Shown here: one piece after another, positions 33,300 to 43,197 of the stretch | Numbering within the stretch: position 1 is the first letter of the stretch | Layout of the letters: each line of letters opens with the position of its first letter | NCBI GenBank assembly: GCA_021014945.1 | Contig: MU266549.1 | Coordinates: 1 to 47,319, forward strand | Direction of reading: 5' to 3' | DNA from: Leucogyrophana mollusca | Taxonomy: Eukaryota; Basidiomycota; Agaricomycetes; Boletales | Length of the DNA: 47,319 bases | Made by a program: the position numbers and the translations under genes | The notes under the pieces: generated by a model | Told to the model about the DNA's origin: nothing | The model's input: only the letters and a program-made list of their open reading frames with translations | Databases searched by the model: none

Positions 33300-34170
33300 C
33301 GGAACTGAACCCCGATCAGCCCCATCCTGTATTCCTCATTGCCACATCTGATCTCGATGCCTTCTTTGCGCTACAGCGCTTTGACTCGTATTAGCAGCCC
33401 TTGTCGTGCACAGGACGCCAGATCTGCGTCTTCGCCATCGAAGGCGCGTGGGACGACGCAGCTCTTGAGGTTGTTGGTGGCGAATGTGCCGTGGCAGTGA
33501 ACGCTTGAGTGGACTGTGAATTGGTTTCTTATGCATGCGGGACTGACTCTAGGTTTATATACATCAATGCTCGAATGACTTCTTTGTCGCTGTGATCACC
33601 ATATTTTGGACAATGGGACAGAAAGCACACAGAATCGAGGGTTCACGGGTAAGCCCATCGTGCCACTGCAAGCGGCACTGATATACCCGCTCAATATTCG
33701 TAGTCCTCGTGGGGGTTTACTGATCCTTGACAGGCGTCTTGAGTGCTTCTCCATGATCATCTCAATGATCGCGCATTTGCAAATGTGTTGAAGTCCGTGG
33801 CTTCCCAGTGGGTGCAGCCGCTCTCCGGGTTAGCGTCTGGAGCCATGAGCTGTCTTTAATAGTCCAGTACTTACCAAGGCTATTGGGGACGCGGATACTA
33901 CCCAGGCGCAGGCGTGTCTTTCATATTCATCATGGCACAGGATATGGAACGCTTCATCATCCTCAAGTTGCCAACTTCAGCTATCGAAGATCTACGCCAC
34001 CGGGAATAGAGGGGATTAGGCTGCGAGGAAGAAGCAACTTAGAGGGACAGTGCACAAACTAACTCAATCAGATGTTGCGGCTTCTTTCCACCTGTTTGCC
34101 TCGAGTGCGCTCTTCTCGATGGCATGCATAGCTTGGGCGACGAATTGGGGCCGGGGTTCCTCATACAAAG
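33300..34170 (+). pseudogene. Stand-alone copy of the relic partner element
   Basis: The sequence contains the island GAWDDAALEVVGGECAVA (around 33445-33500) and CLECALLDGMHSLG (around 34085-34140). Both are also found, in the same order, in the relic elements upstream of membrane copies B, D and E. It additionally has LIATSDLDAFFALQRFDS and MERFIILKLPTSAIEDLRH. Stops interrupt the frame between the islands, so it is called a relic. No membrane-family gene adjoins it. Confidence 0.4.
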
Positions 34171-34204
34171 CACGTCTCCACCACGCCCCCAAGCCTCTTA
34201 AAGA

Positions 34205-35182
34205 ATGTCCAACTCGCTGTTGCCCCCCTCACCCCCACTTTACCCTCAACTCACTCAGCCTTTTACCTCTAGGTCTCCTTGTACGATGACCATCACATCT
34301 ACCCCCTCTTCCGCCAATGGCTCCACGTCGGCAGCGAAGGGGCACGATGACGGCGCAGATGGTACGGTCGTTCGCTTTGCGTGTCCGTTGAGCTAACCTC
34401 TCCTTGGTCGTCAGCTCTCCTTGCGCAGATCTCTAGCATGTCCATCAGTGCCGAGATGGCGGAACGTATCATCTCCGCCACCCGCTCGAGACGCGACGAA
34501 TGTACTTCACCTCCTCCTTTCTCGCCTGCACCCGCTCCCCCCGCTCGCGCAGCTGCCTCTCCGCGGCCACCTACACCTCGTACTTCCCCCTTGACCTCGG
34601 CACCCGCCATACCCACAAGGCGCCGGCATCGCCCTCGTGCACGTGCTGCTTTAACCTCTCCGGCACCTGAAGACCAGGTGTCGACGGCGGCGGCCCCTCT
34701 ATCTGTTCCTGCAGCTGCCAGAACTCCTGCAGCGGTGGCCACTGCTGCTCCCATGGTCGCTCAATCCCCTCCGCACGCTCCTGCAGCGCCACCCCCCCAG
34801 ACGCATAAAGTGCCGGCCGTCCGCGCCCTTTCTCCTCCGGCCGCTTTTGGTGCGAATTACGTCCGTCCGGCTCAGGTGCCACTGCCCTACGGACACTGCA
34901 CCGTATCCTATAAGAACTTTGAGTACGACATTCCAGCTGGGGCGGCTCGCTCCCCGTTCTACCTTGTGACCAAGGGGAGGAGGGTGGGTATCTTCTCGCA
35001 GTGGTACGCCCCTTAATTTATATCTCACTTTTGCGCCTGCCTCACCTCCTTGCAGGCAAGAAGCCTCGCCCTATGTCATTGGGGTGGCTGGGGCGGTCTT
35101 TAGCAAGACCCGGTCCGTTGAGGATGGGCTTGTCGTAATGAAGACAGCCATTGACGGAGGAGAGGTTGAAGTATTGCCGTAG
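34205..35182 (+). CDS. Pro/Ala-rich protein with RNase H1 N-terminal-like domain, 290 aa
   Basis: Three exons, 34205-34361, 34415-35003 and 35056-35182, fit with correct phases. The first ~210 residues are low complexity (Pro, Ala, Ser, Thr), with a short helix-prone segment AEMAERIISATRSRRDE. The last ~75 residues hold FYLVTKGRRVGIFSQW, with the Trp codon split by the last intron, followed by SPYVIGVAGAVFSKTRSVED. This matches the small RNase H1 N-terminal (caulimovirus-VI-type) fold that binds RNA-DNA hybrid or dsRNA, with its pattern of YxVxxGRxxGIF..W and G..GA.F..F...E. No catalytic RNase H domain follows. In basidiomycetes such stand-alone domains behind disordered tails are frequent and uncharacterised. 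An ATG at 34285 is a possible alternative start. Confidence 0.72.
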
Positions 35183-35546
35183 AGAGGCAGAAATTGTGCT
35201 TGTGCGTCATTACCGCCTGTTGTTGCTTGAACGTCGTGGACTTGTTGTAATGCGTATATCCGGATGCGCCATGAATGAACACCTTTTCTTAATTGATGCT
35301 CACAAAGTATGTGCACATTTGAGATAGGCGCCGCCATGAGTAATGTTCCTGAGCCGGCCTGAAACTATCAGATGCTGAAAGCATAGGTATTCGAGCCCAT
35401 CATCACCGGATTTGAGCTCTAAGCCCAGTCACTGAAGCAAACAGGGGGAAATAACTTGATCAATTGATGATTTAAGTACCGACAAAAAAGTGAACTACTG
35501 CAAGATAACCAGACCGGGGAGGATGAGTTTTCGGAGTGCTCGTTGA
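35183..35546. other. Intergenic DNA, no gene seen
   Basis: No conserved frame. The right edge (35500-35546) is the 3' flank of copy D, homologous to the flanks of copies A and B. Confidence 0.4.
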
Positions 35547-38379
35547 TCAGGATGACCGTAACCTCACACCATGGCCAGCCTCAGAGCCGACATTCCAACT
35601 TCGTCGATAGCTACTTGTATTGAGTGTGGCCCGCAGTTCTTCAAGGCAATTCTGCAATGATGCACGTTTCAGCACGCAATAAACGTGGCCATAGATGAGA
35701 GACGCACGAGTTCTTGAACTTTTAGAGCTAGAGGTCCAATCTATTGAGGTAATTGGGATAACCATGGGTCCACTTATAAACGGACGAACCTCTGAACGCA
35801 GCCGCTCGATGTTAACCTCGACGGAATCCAAGGTAAGTTCTCCTGCAAATGACTTATCTTACCCGGAGGAAATAGCTCTGTAATCAAAAGGGACATACCG
35901 CCGTCTAATAGCCGGTCCATGATCGTTTCGCGTAGGGGAGTGGGATCTTCGATGGGAATGGAAGTGTACAGAGGCGTGACCACACCCCGGGATCCTGTGG
36001 AAGTTGGCACGCAGTTCAAGATTCAGCTACACAAAAAGTGGGGGAGTATCGTACCACCTTGGGGTTCACAATCATCATTATGTTTGGCTGCCAAGTCTTC
36101 TGTGCCCACGTCTGCTAGTAGGACATCAAACCTCCCAGCGGCACGCAAATCGTCGATGTTCGGATTATCCACTCGTCCGATGGCGTCTCGCATGCTTGGC
36201 AAGCGGCTGGCCAACCATATCAATTCCAAGACGCCTCCACTATTTACTGCACTAGATTTGGGTGGGTTTTCAGAGTTGGCGCGCGTCATTCGCATTTCCA
36301 GCACCAAAAGGATGATAGACGCGGAAAGTGCGAACAATAGCTATCCGGGGTGGGTGTGGTTAATTGTCGATCGCATATGGCAGATTACTTACGGGAATCC
36401 AGTTGATCTGCGAGAAACAGTGTCAATGTGATGCTCAGTGACGAAGCTTGCACATACATTTAATCGGGTCTCCAACACGAGCCGCGTGATTGTCGCTGAA
36501 CCAACAGAATGATCAAAGCCACCGCCGACCGTGCCAAGCTGGCCAGCTGTAACACGAAGCAGTTAGGCCAATTCGTGTCGGGATTATCATCCCAGCTATT
36601 ACAACGGACCTGTCCAGATGGTCGCTGCAAGTACTTGAGACAGAGCCGTTTCCATTTGATCTACAGAAAGAGTGAACGATGGGGTGGTGTTGGATGATAG
36701 CTGGGGATCGCCAACCAGAAGCGGATCGATTTGCGAGGCATTCATGCCTAGCAGTTGCATGAGGTACCTGGTGAATACAGGTGGTCAGTGGCTAGGTGTG
36801 GGTGTGAATAGTTAGACTGACGCATCCAGCGTACTTGACTGATAACCACATCCGCTGGGTTGGGCGACATCGTAGGAATCGTAGTCTTCGCTAGCTTCAC
36901 TAGCTTCACTGGCACTACATATCGGATTGACACCCACCAGGGGAGCGGAGCTAAACGGAGCCCAAAACTACCCATCCAGTGAGATGCACATAGTTAACCA
37001 AGATGGTCACGGACGCACCCATGTTTCATTTGCTGCTTCCTGGGGTGAAAACGCGGGAAGAGAAGCCTTGATCCAGATGGATGAAGCCGGTGGCTCAGAG
37101 ATGCTACTGAGGAAAGTGTTCGATTCGGCGTCCACGATCGCGCTTGTGCGGATAAGTGATATATTGCAGAATATCCAGGACATATCTATTGTTGCAATGG
37201 AAATATTTGGGGGGGCTGCGAAGTATGAGCGCAGCGAGTAGCGGAGGAAAATATGCCTCGCCACCATAGTAGGTCCAGTTCATGGGGATTGTTGTACGGT
37301 TGAGCAGCGCTGCGCTGCCTTCAATGGCGGTAGTCACATAGAAATTAAGCGCATTCTGGACAGGGAGGGATAGTACACGAGGTCTCCAGCTAATGGAGTG
37401 GATGACAGCACCTCGGCAATCATCCCATTGATGTTGAATATGACCTGGTCTTTCCCTGCGAATAATCAAATAGCTATTAGCGTGTGGGAATAACAGCACT
37501 AGCAGAATACGCACACGGAATAAATGTCAATGGAAAAGCACTGCCATTCTGGTCGAAAAACTGCGGTGGATGCTCTGTGGAGTCGTAAACCATACCTGCG
37601 GCGAGGGCACAGTCAGCGTCTATGCTTGTGGCATTGACGGTGACGTTGCCGATCCCTGTCCCGTCGAGCAGCACATCGTATACTGTGCCATTCGCCAGCC
37701 CAGCGTTTCCTAGACTGGAGAGATTGCCGACAGATGGTGCGAGCGAGGAGATTGTAGCCCAATCAAACCCATTATAGTCGACTGAGGAATCAGGCCAACC
37801 GACAGCAGTTGGGGCAGATACCATTACAGTGTTATTGAAGGTTTGAAACTGGATGATGGACGACGAAGCAATGTGCAGAACAGAGATGTTTAGAAGATAT
37901 GCAGTGATGGATAATACTTCGAGCGGTGACGCGACAACTTTGGTTTGCTGCCAGAGGCCGTCAAGTGCAGCGCCTAATCCACCCCAGGCTCCTGTCATGT
38001 CGTGGATGGTGGTGAGCATCTGGCGCCGAGACAATCTGCCTGAAAGTGACACTCTCTGGGTCAAGTACACTAGCAGAGCGGTGTAGATCTGGAGCCCCAG
38101 TGAGCCAGTCTCTTGGGGGGCTGATACTGGCATGACCTGACTCACGGTGTAGAACGCCTGCAACGAAGCGCTCAGTGCGGTCGTCAGCATGCTGATTTTC
38201 AACGTAATGGGCATGACGACACTGTGCTCCGTATAACGGACCGCGAGCCCCACGAGACAGAAGTGAAGCGTGACAAGTCCCGCGTGGAGGAAATAACAAG
38301 TGCGGCGAAGGGATATTGAGCAGGGACTCGATCTCCCGCGAGGCAACCACTTGTTGACCTTTGCATCCCTATCGCTTGC
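35547..38379 (-). pseudogene. Copy D: membrane family, start codon lost and 3' end altered
   Basis: Where intact copies have ATG, copy D has GCA (38379-38377). The next in-frame Met is about residue 56, after the first membrane span. Otherwise the exons keep their sizes and frames through the ectodomain and the last span (LSASIILLVLEMRMT), including the 15-nt INWIP exon. A run SEASEASED in exon 6 is a small in-frame expansion. At the exon 11 acceptor, one base is missing relative to A and B, which brings an early stop. The last exon has also lost the conserved family stop and runs to 35549-35547. The 3' end is therefore eroded. I call it a pseudogene, although a truncated protein from the internal Met is possible. 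Confidence 0.65.
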
Positions 38380-39879
38380 AGACGAATGACCTAAATGTTT
38401 GTCCCATCTGTCAGCTCGAATCGTTCGAGAAAGTAAGGGGTGTCTGACTGTCGAGCAGTGAGGTCCCGTCCTGTAAGGCTGACTGTGACGAAATCGAGGT
38501 GGACATGACTAAAGGACGTTAATGGGGGGATAAGACTAGCGAAACGATTTGGTGGGTGTCAACAGGAAGGCAATAAAGTCACTGGGTATAAAAGGGATGG
38601 TGGCCCGCTTGAAAAAAACAAGGCGAGTCGAACAGATGCATCAGATTCTGAGGATCTAAATTTGCTTGGGAGAAGTATTTAACACATCAACATATGATGA
38701 GACGGGCTCAACTAACATCTACAATGATGACGTGTAGGATCTGTGCACAGCCCCCATTACTTTGGCGGCGTTTTTCGAGCGTATAGATGCGAGTGCATCG
38801 CCATGGCGTGTTCTCTCAGCGCGGAACGCGGTGGGATGGGACCGGTGCACGGAATGATTGAATGCACATTGATCTAAATTCAAAAAGCAAGGCCTTAGCA
38901 AGAATCATATATCAATCCAAACTCGTCTGAGTTGGGATAATAAGCTTGGTAGGATGCCGGCGGGGATAAGACATACCATTCTGAAAGGCATATCAAGAGA
39001 CTGCCACCTATGTCCTCATAGTTCATTACTCGGATTCGTCACGCCCTTTCCAGCTTCCGTAAGTATACGAAGAGACCTGGATACAGGTTATTTGGCACTT
39101 GTGGGCTGGGTCTTGGAAGTCTGGGAACGCAAAAGAGACACCCATCAATAGACGGGAGACTATGTACGGAGGTTGTCGACAACTGAATTGAAGTCTATAG
39201 CACTTGTAATAGTCGTACCAGGACCGCAGTGGTGACAAGAGCAGTGCTGTTCTGTTGACTGAATGCGGGTGGTGGAGACGCTTTCGCCAGGCTGGACCTT
39301 TCTATACACGGTAAACGTTAGTGTTAGGTGATAAGCCGCGCGCGTTGGGCAGCGATGTACGGAGGACATGGCAATGATCAAGATGCGAGAGTTGGGAGGT
39401 GTGCCTTTGGGTGTACTGTGATGCCTCGAGTGCATTCCTCTCGATGGAATGTGTAGTTTCTGCAACAAACCAGAGACGGGGTTTATCATATGAAGCATCC
39501 AACCCTCCGCCGGACGAAGACCCCACCGACGAGCCTGCAGGCGACGACCCAAGGACGACGACCCAGGGGCATACATAGCCCTTCCCCTTTGGTGAGTGTG
39601 CAGGATAACGTCTCGACGCTGTTAAGCCGCACCCCAGATATGTGTTCGCGATCGCAAGTGCAGATACTCACTGGGTACGTGTTTCCGTATGGTGTGCAGC
39701 TCCAATGAAGCCGTCGCACAGTACGCTGTGCATGTAGTATGTAGCCACGCACGAGTGGTACGAAGCGCACGTCCACCGGGGCTGTGCCCTTCTCCCTTCG
39801 GCAAATGCCAGAGCCAAAGGACTGATGCTGCCCCATTCGTGATCGGGAGAAATCACCAGCAATAACCCGAGGTTCCCGT
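38380..39879 (+). pseudogene. Relic divergent partner element of copy D
   Basis: This is homologous to 1081-2735 (inverted) and 46189-47040. It includes the TATAAAA box and islands such as CLECIPLDGMCSFCN (about 39425). Stops interrupt all frames. The copy-D-specific part from ~39550 onward is not shared with copy E. Confidence 0.4.
38587..38593 (+). promoter_or_regulatory. TATAAAA box facing away from copy D
   Basis: Conserved in position and orientation with 2729-2735 and 46189-46195, about 211 bases from the copy D start position. Confidence 0.5.
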
Positions 39880-40741
39880 CGCCCGCGCATCACCTGGACT
39901 GGCTACCTGGAGGTCGAAATCCACGGCGAAAGTGTGCGCCCACTGTCTGATTTGTCCAACAGCTCCGACTTTGAGGCTATGGCAGTGGACGGTGCGTGCC
40001 CATGTGACTATCTGTCTAGAGAGTCGCCCCCGCCCTTGCACAACGCAGTGCTCACTCTCACCCAACCTACCTACCTGGAGAGTGGAGTCGGCAGCGACGT
40101 TATCCGCCCACTGCCCAATTTGTTCGTGGATGGTGCGAGCTCCCACGGGACTGCACCCGCGGCGTTCTCCCCGCCCGCACACCAAACGACCCGAATGTCG
40201 AATGAAGGGGATCGACAAGTGTGATAGGGGGATGACGAGGACGACGCTGGTGGTGTTGGAGACAATGATGAGGACAATGAGAACGACGCACCTAAAGGCG
40301 ATGAGGACGACAAAGCGGAAGGCGATGACGACAAGCAAAAGCCGACTCGGACAGCAAAGTCTATCACAGCGTCCGAGTGAAGTAGACGACGACTCTGGAG
40401 AGGATGCCCACGATATCGCCACTCCGCACACGAGCCGCGCGGCCCAACACAATGCCTCGCCAAGCGCTATCGCGTGCCCCCTTGGGCAGCGTGGAAGATA
40501 CCCCCAGCACAAGGATAACTCGTGGACAGCGCACGAGTCGGCGTCGATCTCGCAGAGGTGAGTTGGTGGTTATGCAAGTGCTGATCCAGCCTGACTGACC
40601 TACGCAAACGCTTCAGTGAACGTGCTCGTCCCGGTAGCATTTCACATCGGTGGCACTGCCGGTTGGGCCACTAGCTGTTTTTCTCGGTTACAACTGCTCG
40701 CCGCAAGATGGCGTCTCTGGATCGATGTGAACCGAACCTAG
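39880..40741 (+). other. Unrecognised acidic/basic gene, possibly decayed
   Basis: One frame reads YLEVEIHGESVRPLSDLS and, 40 residues on, the related YLESGVGSDVIRPLPNL. A second segment (from about 40230, after a TAG acceptor-like end) is strongly acidic (DNDEDNENDAPKGDEDDKAE). A third ends STRITRGQRTSRRRSRR at a clean intron (40558-40616, GTGAGT to TTCAG, with a CTGAC branch), and the next exon runs to TAG at 40739-40741. The intron is convincing, but the earlier segments are in different frames and need extra junctions I could not fix. It could be a real nuclear-type protein gene or a relic. I know no matching family. Confidence 0.3.
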
Positions 40742-41089
40742 TAGTAGAACGCACGCGCGGGCTCACTGTGTAACTGCAGCTCTCGTGCACGGCGCACGCT
40801 GAGTGAGATTGAACGAATCTCGCGGAGAAAAGTTCTTACATGTGCCATCGGTGATCCCGACCTGGCTGATCAACACCCTAGTGATGCTCGCCTTGGAGGG
40901 ACCAAGACCGGCTCGCACACCATCTCTGCTATCAACGCTGTATCTTTGGTTGGTGCTATCAGGACGGCTCTGTTTTTGAGGACGGGGAGACGTACTGCGT
41001 GTTGTACATCCCGAGTTATCTTCGTGTTTGGCAATGCTAGTCGTCACGGCGTCCGGCGTGACTAATATCTGCGGGGTGCTGGAGTAGAC

Positions 41090-41223
41090 GGGCAGTGCGT
41101 TGAGAGCAGGTGGGTAGTGTGTTGAGACGCAATGGGCAGTGTACTGAGACGAAGATGGGTGCTGTGTGCTGGGAGTGATGGGTCATTTATTGGAAGTAGG
41201 TGGGTAGTGTGTTGGAAGTGGAT
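41090..41223 (+). repeat. Minisatellite, six 22-23 bp units
   Basis: Six tandem units begin with GGG, typified by GGGTAGTGTGTTGAGACGCA (the start of unit 2). Unit lengths run 22, 22, 23, 23, 22, 22. The units differ at several positions, so the array is not recent. Confidence 0.75.
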
Positions 41224-41271
41224 GAGGCTAGACGAGACGAAGCCCGGTATCGAGTGGGACGAGGGTTGGTG

Positions 41272-41323
41272 CCTCCTCCTCCTCCTCCTCCTCCTCCTCA
41301 TCATCATCATCATCATCATCACC
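41272..41323 (+). repeat. Compound trinucleotide microsatellite (CCT)n(CAT)n
   Basis: About nine CCT units run directly into about eight CAT units. Confidence 0.9.
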
Positions 41324-41419
41324 ACAGCACACCCCATGGCTACACGAAACCACGAGAAATCGCCCCCACCGCCTGAGTCAGTCGGCTCTCCACCTGCACT
41401 TTCTGCCTCTGCGGGCCGC

Positions 41420-41510
41420 CTCTACACACACTGGGTCTTAGCCCATGACCTGCCGTCACCGGGCGTTCGATCTCGTCCCACTCCTGGATACTCACTGTCA
41501 CCCGTGCAAT
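41420..41510 (-). repeat. Dispersed repeat arm 2, inverted copy of 1360-1450
   Basis: The reverse complement contains CCAGGAGTGGGATGAGATCG, as at 1379-1398, with similar flanks. Confidence 0.6.
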
Positions 41511-41759
41511 ATTTCGAGCTTGGCGGCGGTGCAAGTGGTTCGTGGCGCTGGCGCGAGTGAAGTTCGTGGCGCCAGCGCGGGTCAAACGAGGCTTCAGTGC
41601 CAAAAAGCCAGGAACGAGAGGTGCGATAGAGGTTGCGCACTCGTCAAGGACGTCTCAGTCCGTGAATACACACAGACAGATTTTGAGGGCGACGAACAGC
41701 CGTCAATCGCCGTTCGGCAAAAACTCGGGTTCTTTCAAGCCTCCATTGGATAGTTGATT

Positions 41760-42729
41760 CGGCGAATCGGACTACTCACACCTCCGCTAACCTGCCTGGA
41801 AGCTCGCACCACTGATAATATGGCCTCGTCAAGCGAGTCTGCCAGCGGGGTAATCACTAGCCACACCATCCACCGAGACCAAGAAATCACGTTGACCCCA
41901 AGTTCGTTCGGATGACGAAGCTGCGATGATAACGAGCCTTCAGAAAAGCGCTATCGCAGAGAAAGGGTGTATCTTCACAGTTTCTGCAGCTTTGGCCAAC
42001 CAACTGATGAATGTGCTACCTCGCAAAAAGCGGCAGTCGAGGACGTTGACGATGATGACAAGGAGGGAGTAGCAGAGTACAACAAAACACAAGCACAGCA
42101 GCCATCGGGATGGCAACGTACGTGTCCACAAGACTCGAGAACTCGTTTTCTACTTGACATTAGCCTCCCTTTCCTCGCTCCTCGCGCCCACAAAATTCCC
42201 GCTGCACCCATAACACTCCCCACAATACGCTTGCGACGCCACAGGTGCTCATCCCCCATTCCCAATACTCCAATACAATGCTCTCTGCCCAACTTGGATG
42301 CGCCGCTCTTAACATGCCACACAACACACCCGATTTCCTCGTGTGGCGCTCTGGTGTGTTTATTACCTTTCCATTCCCTGATGACTTCTGCCGACGCAGG
42401 CGCCCAAGCACTCCCATCGCAGACAAAACCCACGCAGGTGAGCTTTATACAAGCACGTAAAGCGAGCTCGGAATGTGCAAGTACCATATGAAGACCGGTG
42501 CCGGAACCCAGGAGTGGCCCATCGGGGCCGCGAGGCCCCATGGATACCACGCGATCATAAAAATCAGCACATATTGACAGAGGAAGGAGGACGCACGTTA
42601 CAAGACAAAGCTACTTCGCCATAATCCACCCGAGAGCATGGCGTTTTCTCGAGCCTAAATAGGCATGAGCGACGGTGCACCTCTCCCAGACTGGTGCACA
42701 AAGACGTGCTGGCGGAGAGTTACGAGCGT
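41760..42729. other. Region with isolated coding-like segments, no gene model
   Basis: At 41890-42070 two overlapping frames look protein-like (SDDEAAMITSLQKSAIAEKG and ECATSQKAAVEDVDDDDKEG). The latter ends at a good donor GTACGT near 42117. Nothing upstream or downstream joins them into a gene. They may be relics related to the acidic segment at 40230. Confidence 0.25.
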
Positions 42730-43060
42730 GAGTTCATGGCTGGGTTTGCGTTGTTGGGGGTGACACTTCGTGGGGCACCAATTGGGGTATCCCGTGAATG
42801 CCTCTGGAGAGGCGTACGATACGGTCGATACAGGTCCTGAAAGGATGGGGAGCGGACTGAACCCGATGATCGTCCGCGTCTATCGGACTCTGGAAAGGTC
42901 ACCGCATGCATCCTTTGCAAATAGTACCTCAACTGCCACGCTACCCGGATGGTCCTCAACCAACCGGTCTCGGGCCATAGCTACTCCAACGTGTGGCCGT
43001 GGACGCGCTCCAAGACGAGGTAGGCACCATATACATCGGTATTTTGGATCTGCTAACGAC
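42730..43060 (-). pseudogene. Fragment of a phosphotransferase/kinase-like (APH-type) gene
   Basis: On the minus strand from about 43055 the frame reads DVYGAYLVLERVHGHTLE, then an in-frame TAG, then LWPETGWLRTIRVAWQLRYY and LQRMHAV. The pattern of [YL]-hydrophobic-ME-x-x-x-G-x-x-L-E-x-x-W followed by an amphipathic helix matches the hinge and following helix of APH/choline-kinase-like proteins, abundant in Agaricomycetes. The segment starts abruptly where homology to the copy E flank ends. Later parts continue in another frame. It is a relic. Confidence 0.45.
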
Positions 43061-43197
43061 ACACAACTGGGACTCGGATACCAAGCTTCTGAGCGAACTC
43101 TATCGCGGCAATTTCGTTATCGACTTTGTCACCGCCGACAAACTTGGCGACAAGGTTTTGAGATACCTCAGAACCGTGATTCCACCTTCGTCGATAG

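Noticed and set aside
39853..40512. 219-codon open frame on the minus strand
   Set aside because: It lies opposite the acidic segment and its composition (runs of SSSS, hydrophobic Val/Phe) is what the reverse of acidic GAT/GAC/GAG codons gives. No motif or start context.
41062..41337. Minus-strand frame with Met, Arg and Thr-His-rich runs
   Set aside because: It is a translation of the CAT/CCT microsatellite and the 22-bp minisatellite, not a gene.
39240..41560. LTR retrotransposon or DNA transposon explanation for the duplicated relics
   Set aside because: I found no long terminal repeats, terminal inverted repeats, target-site duplications, reverse transcriptase or transposase motifs.
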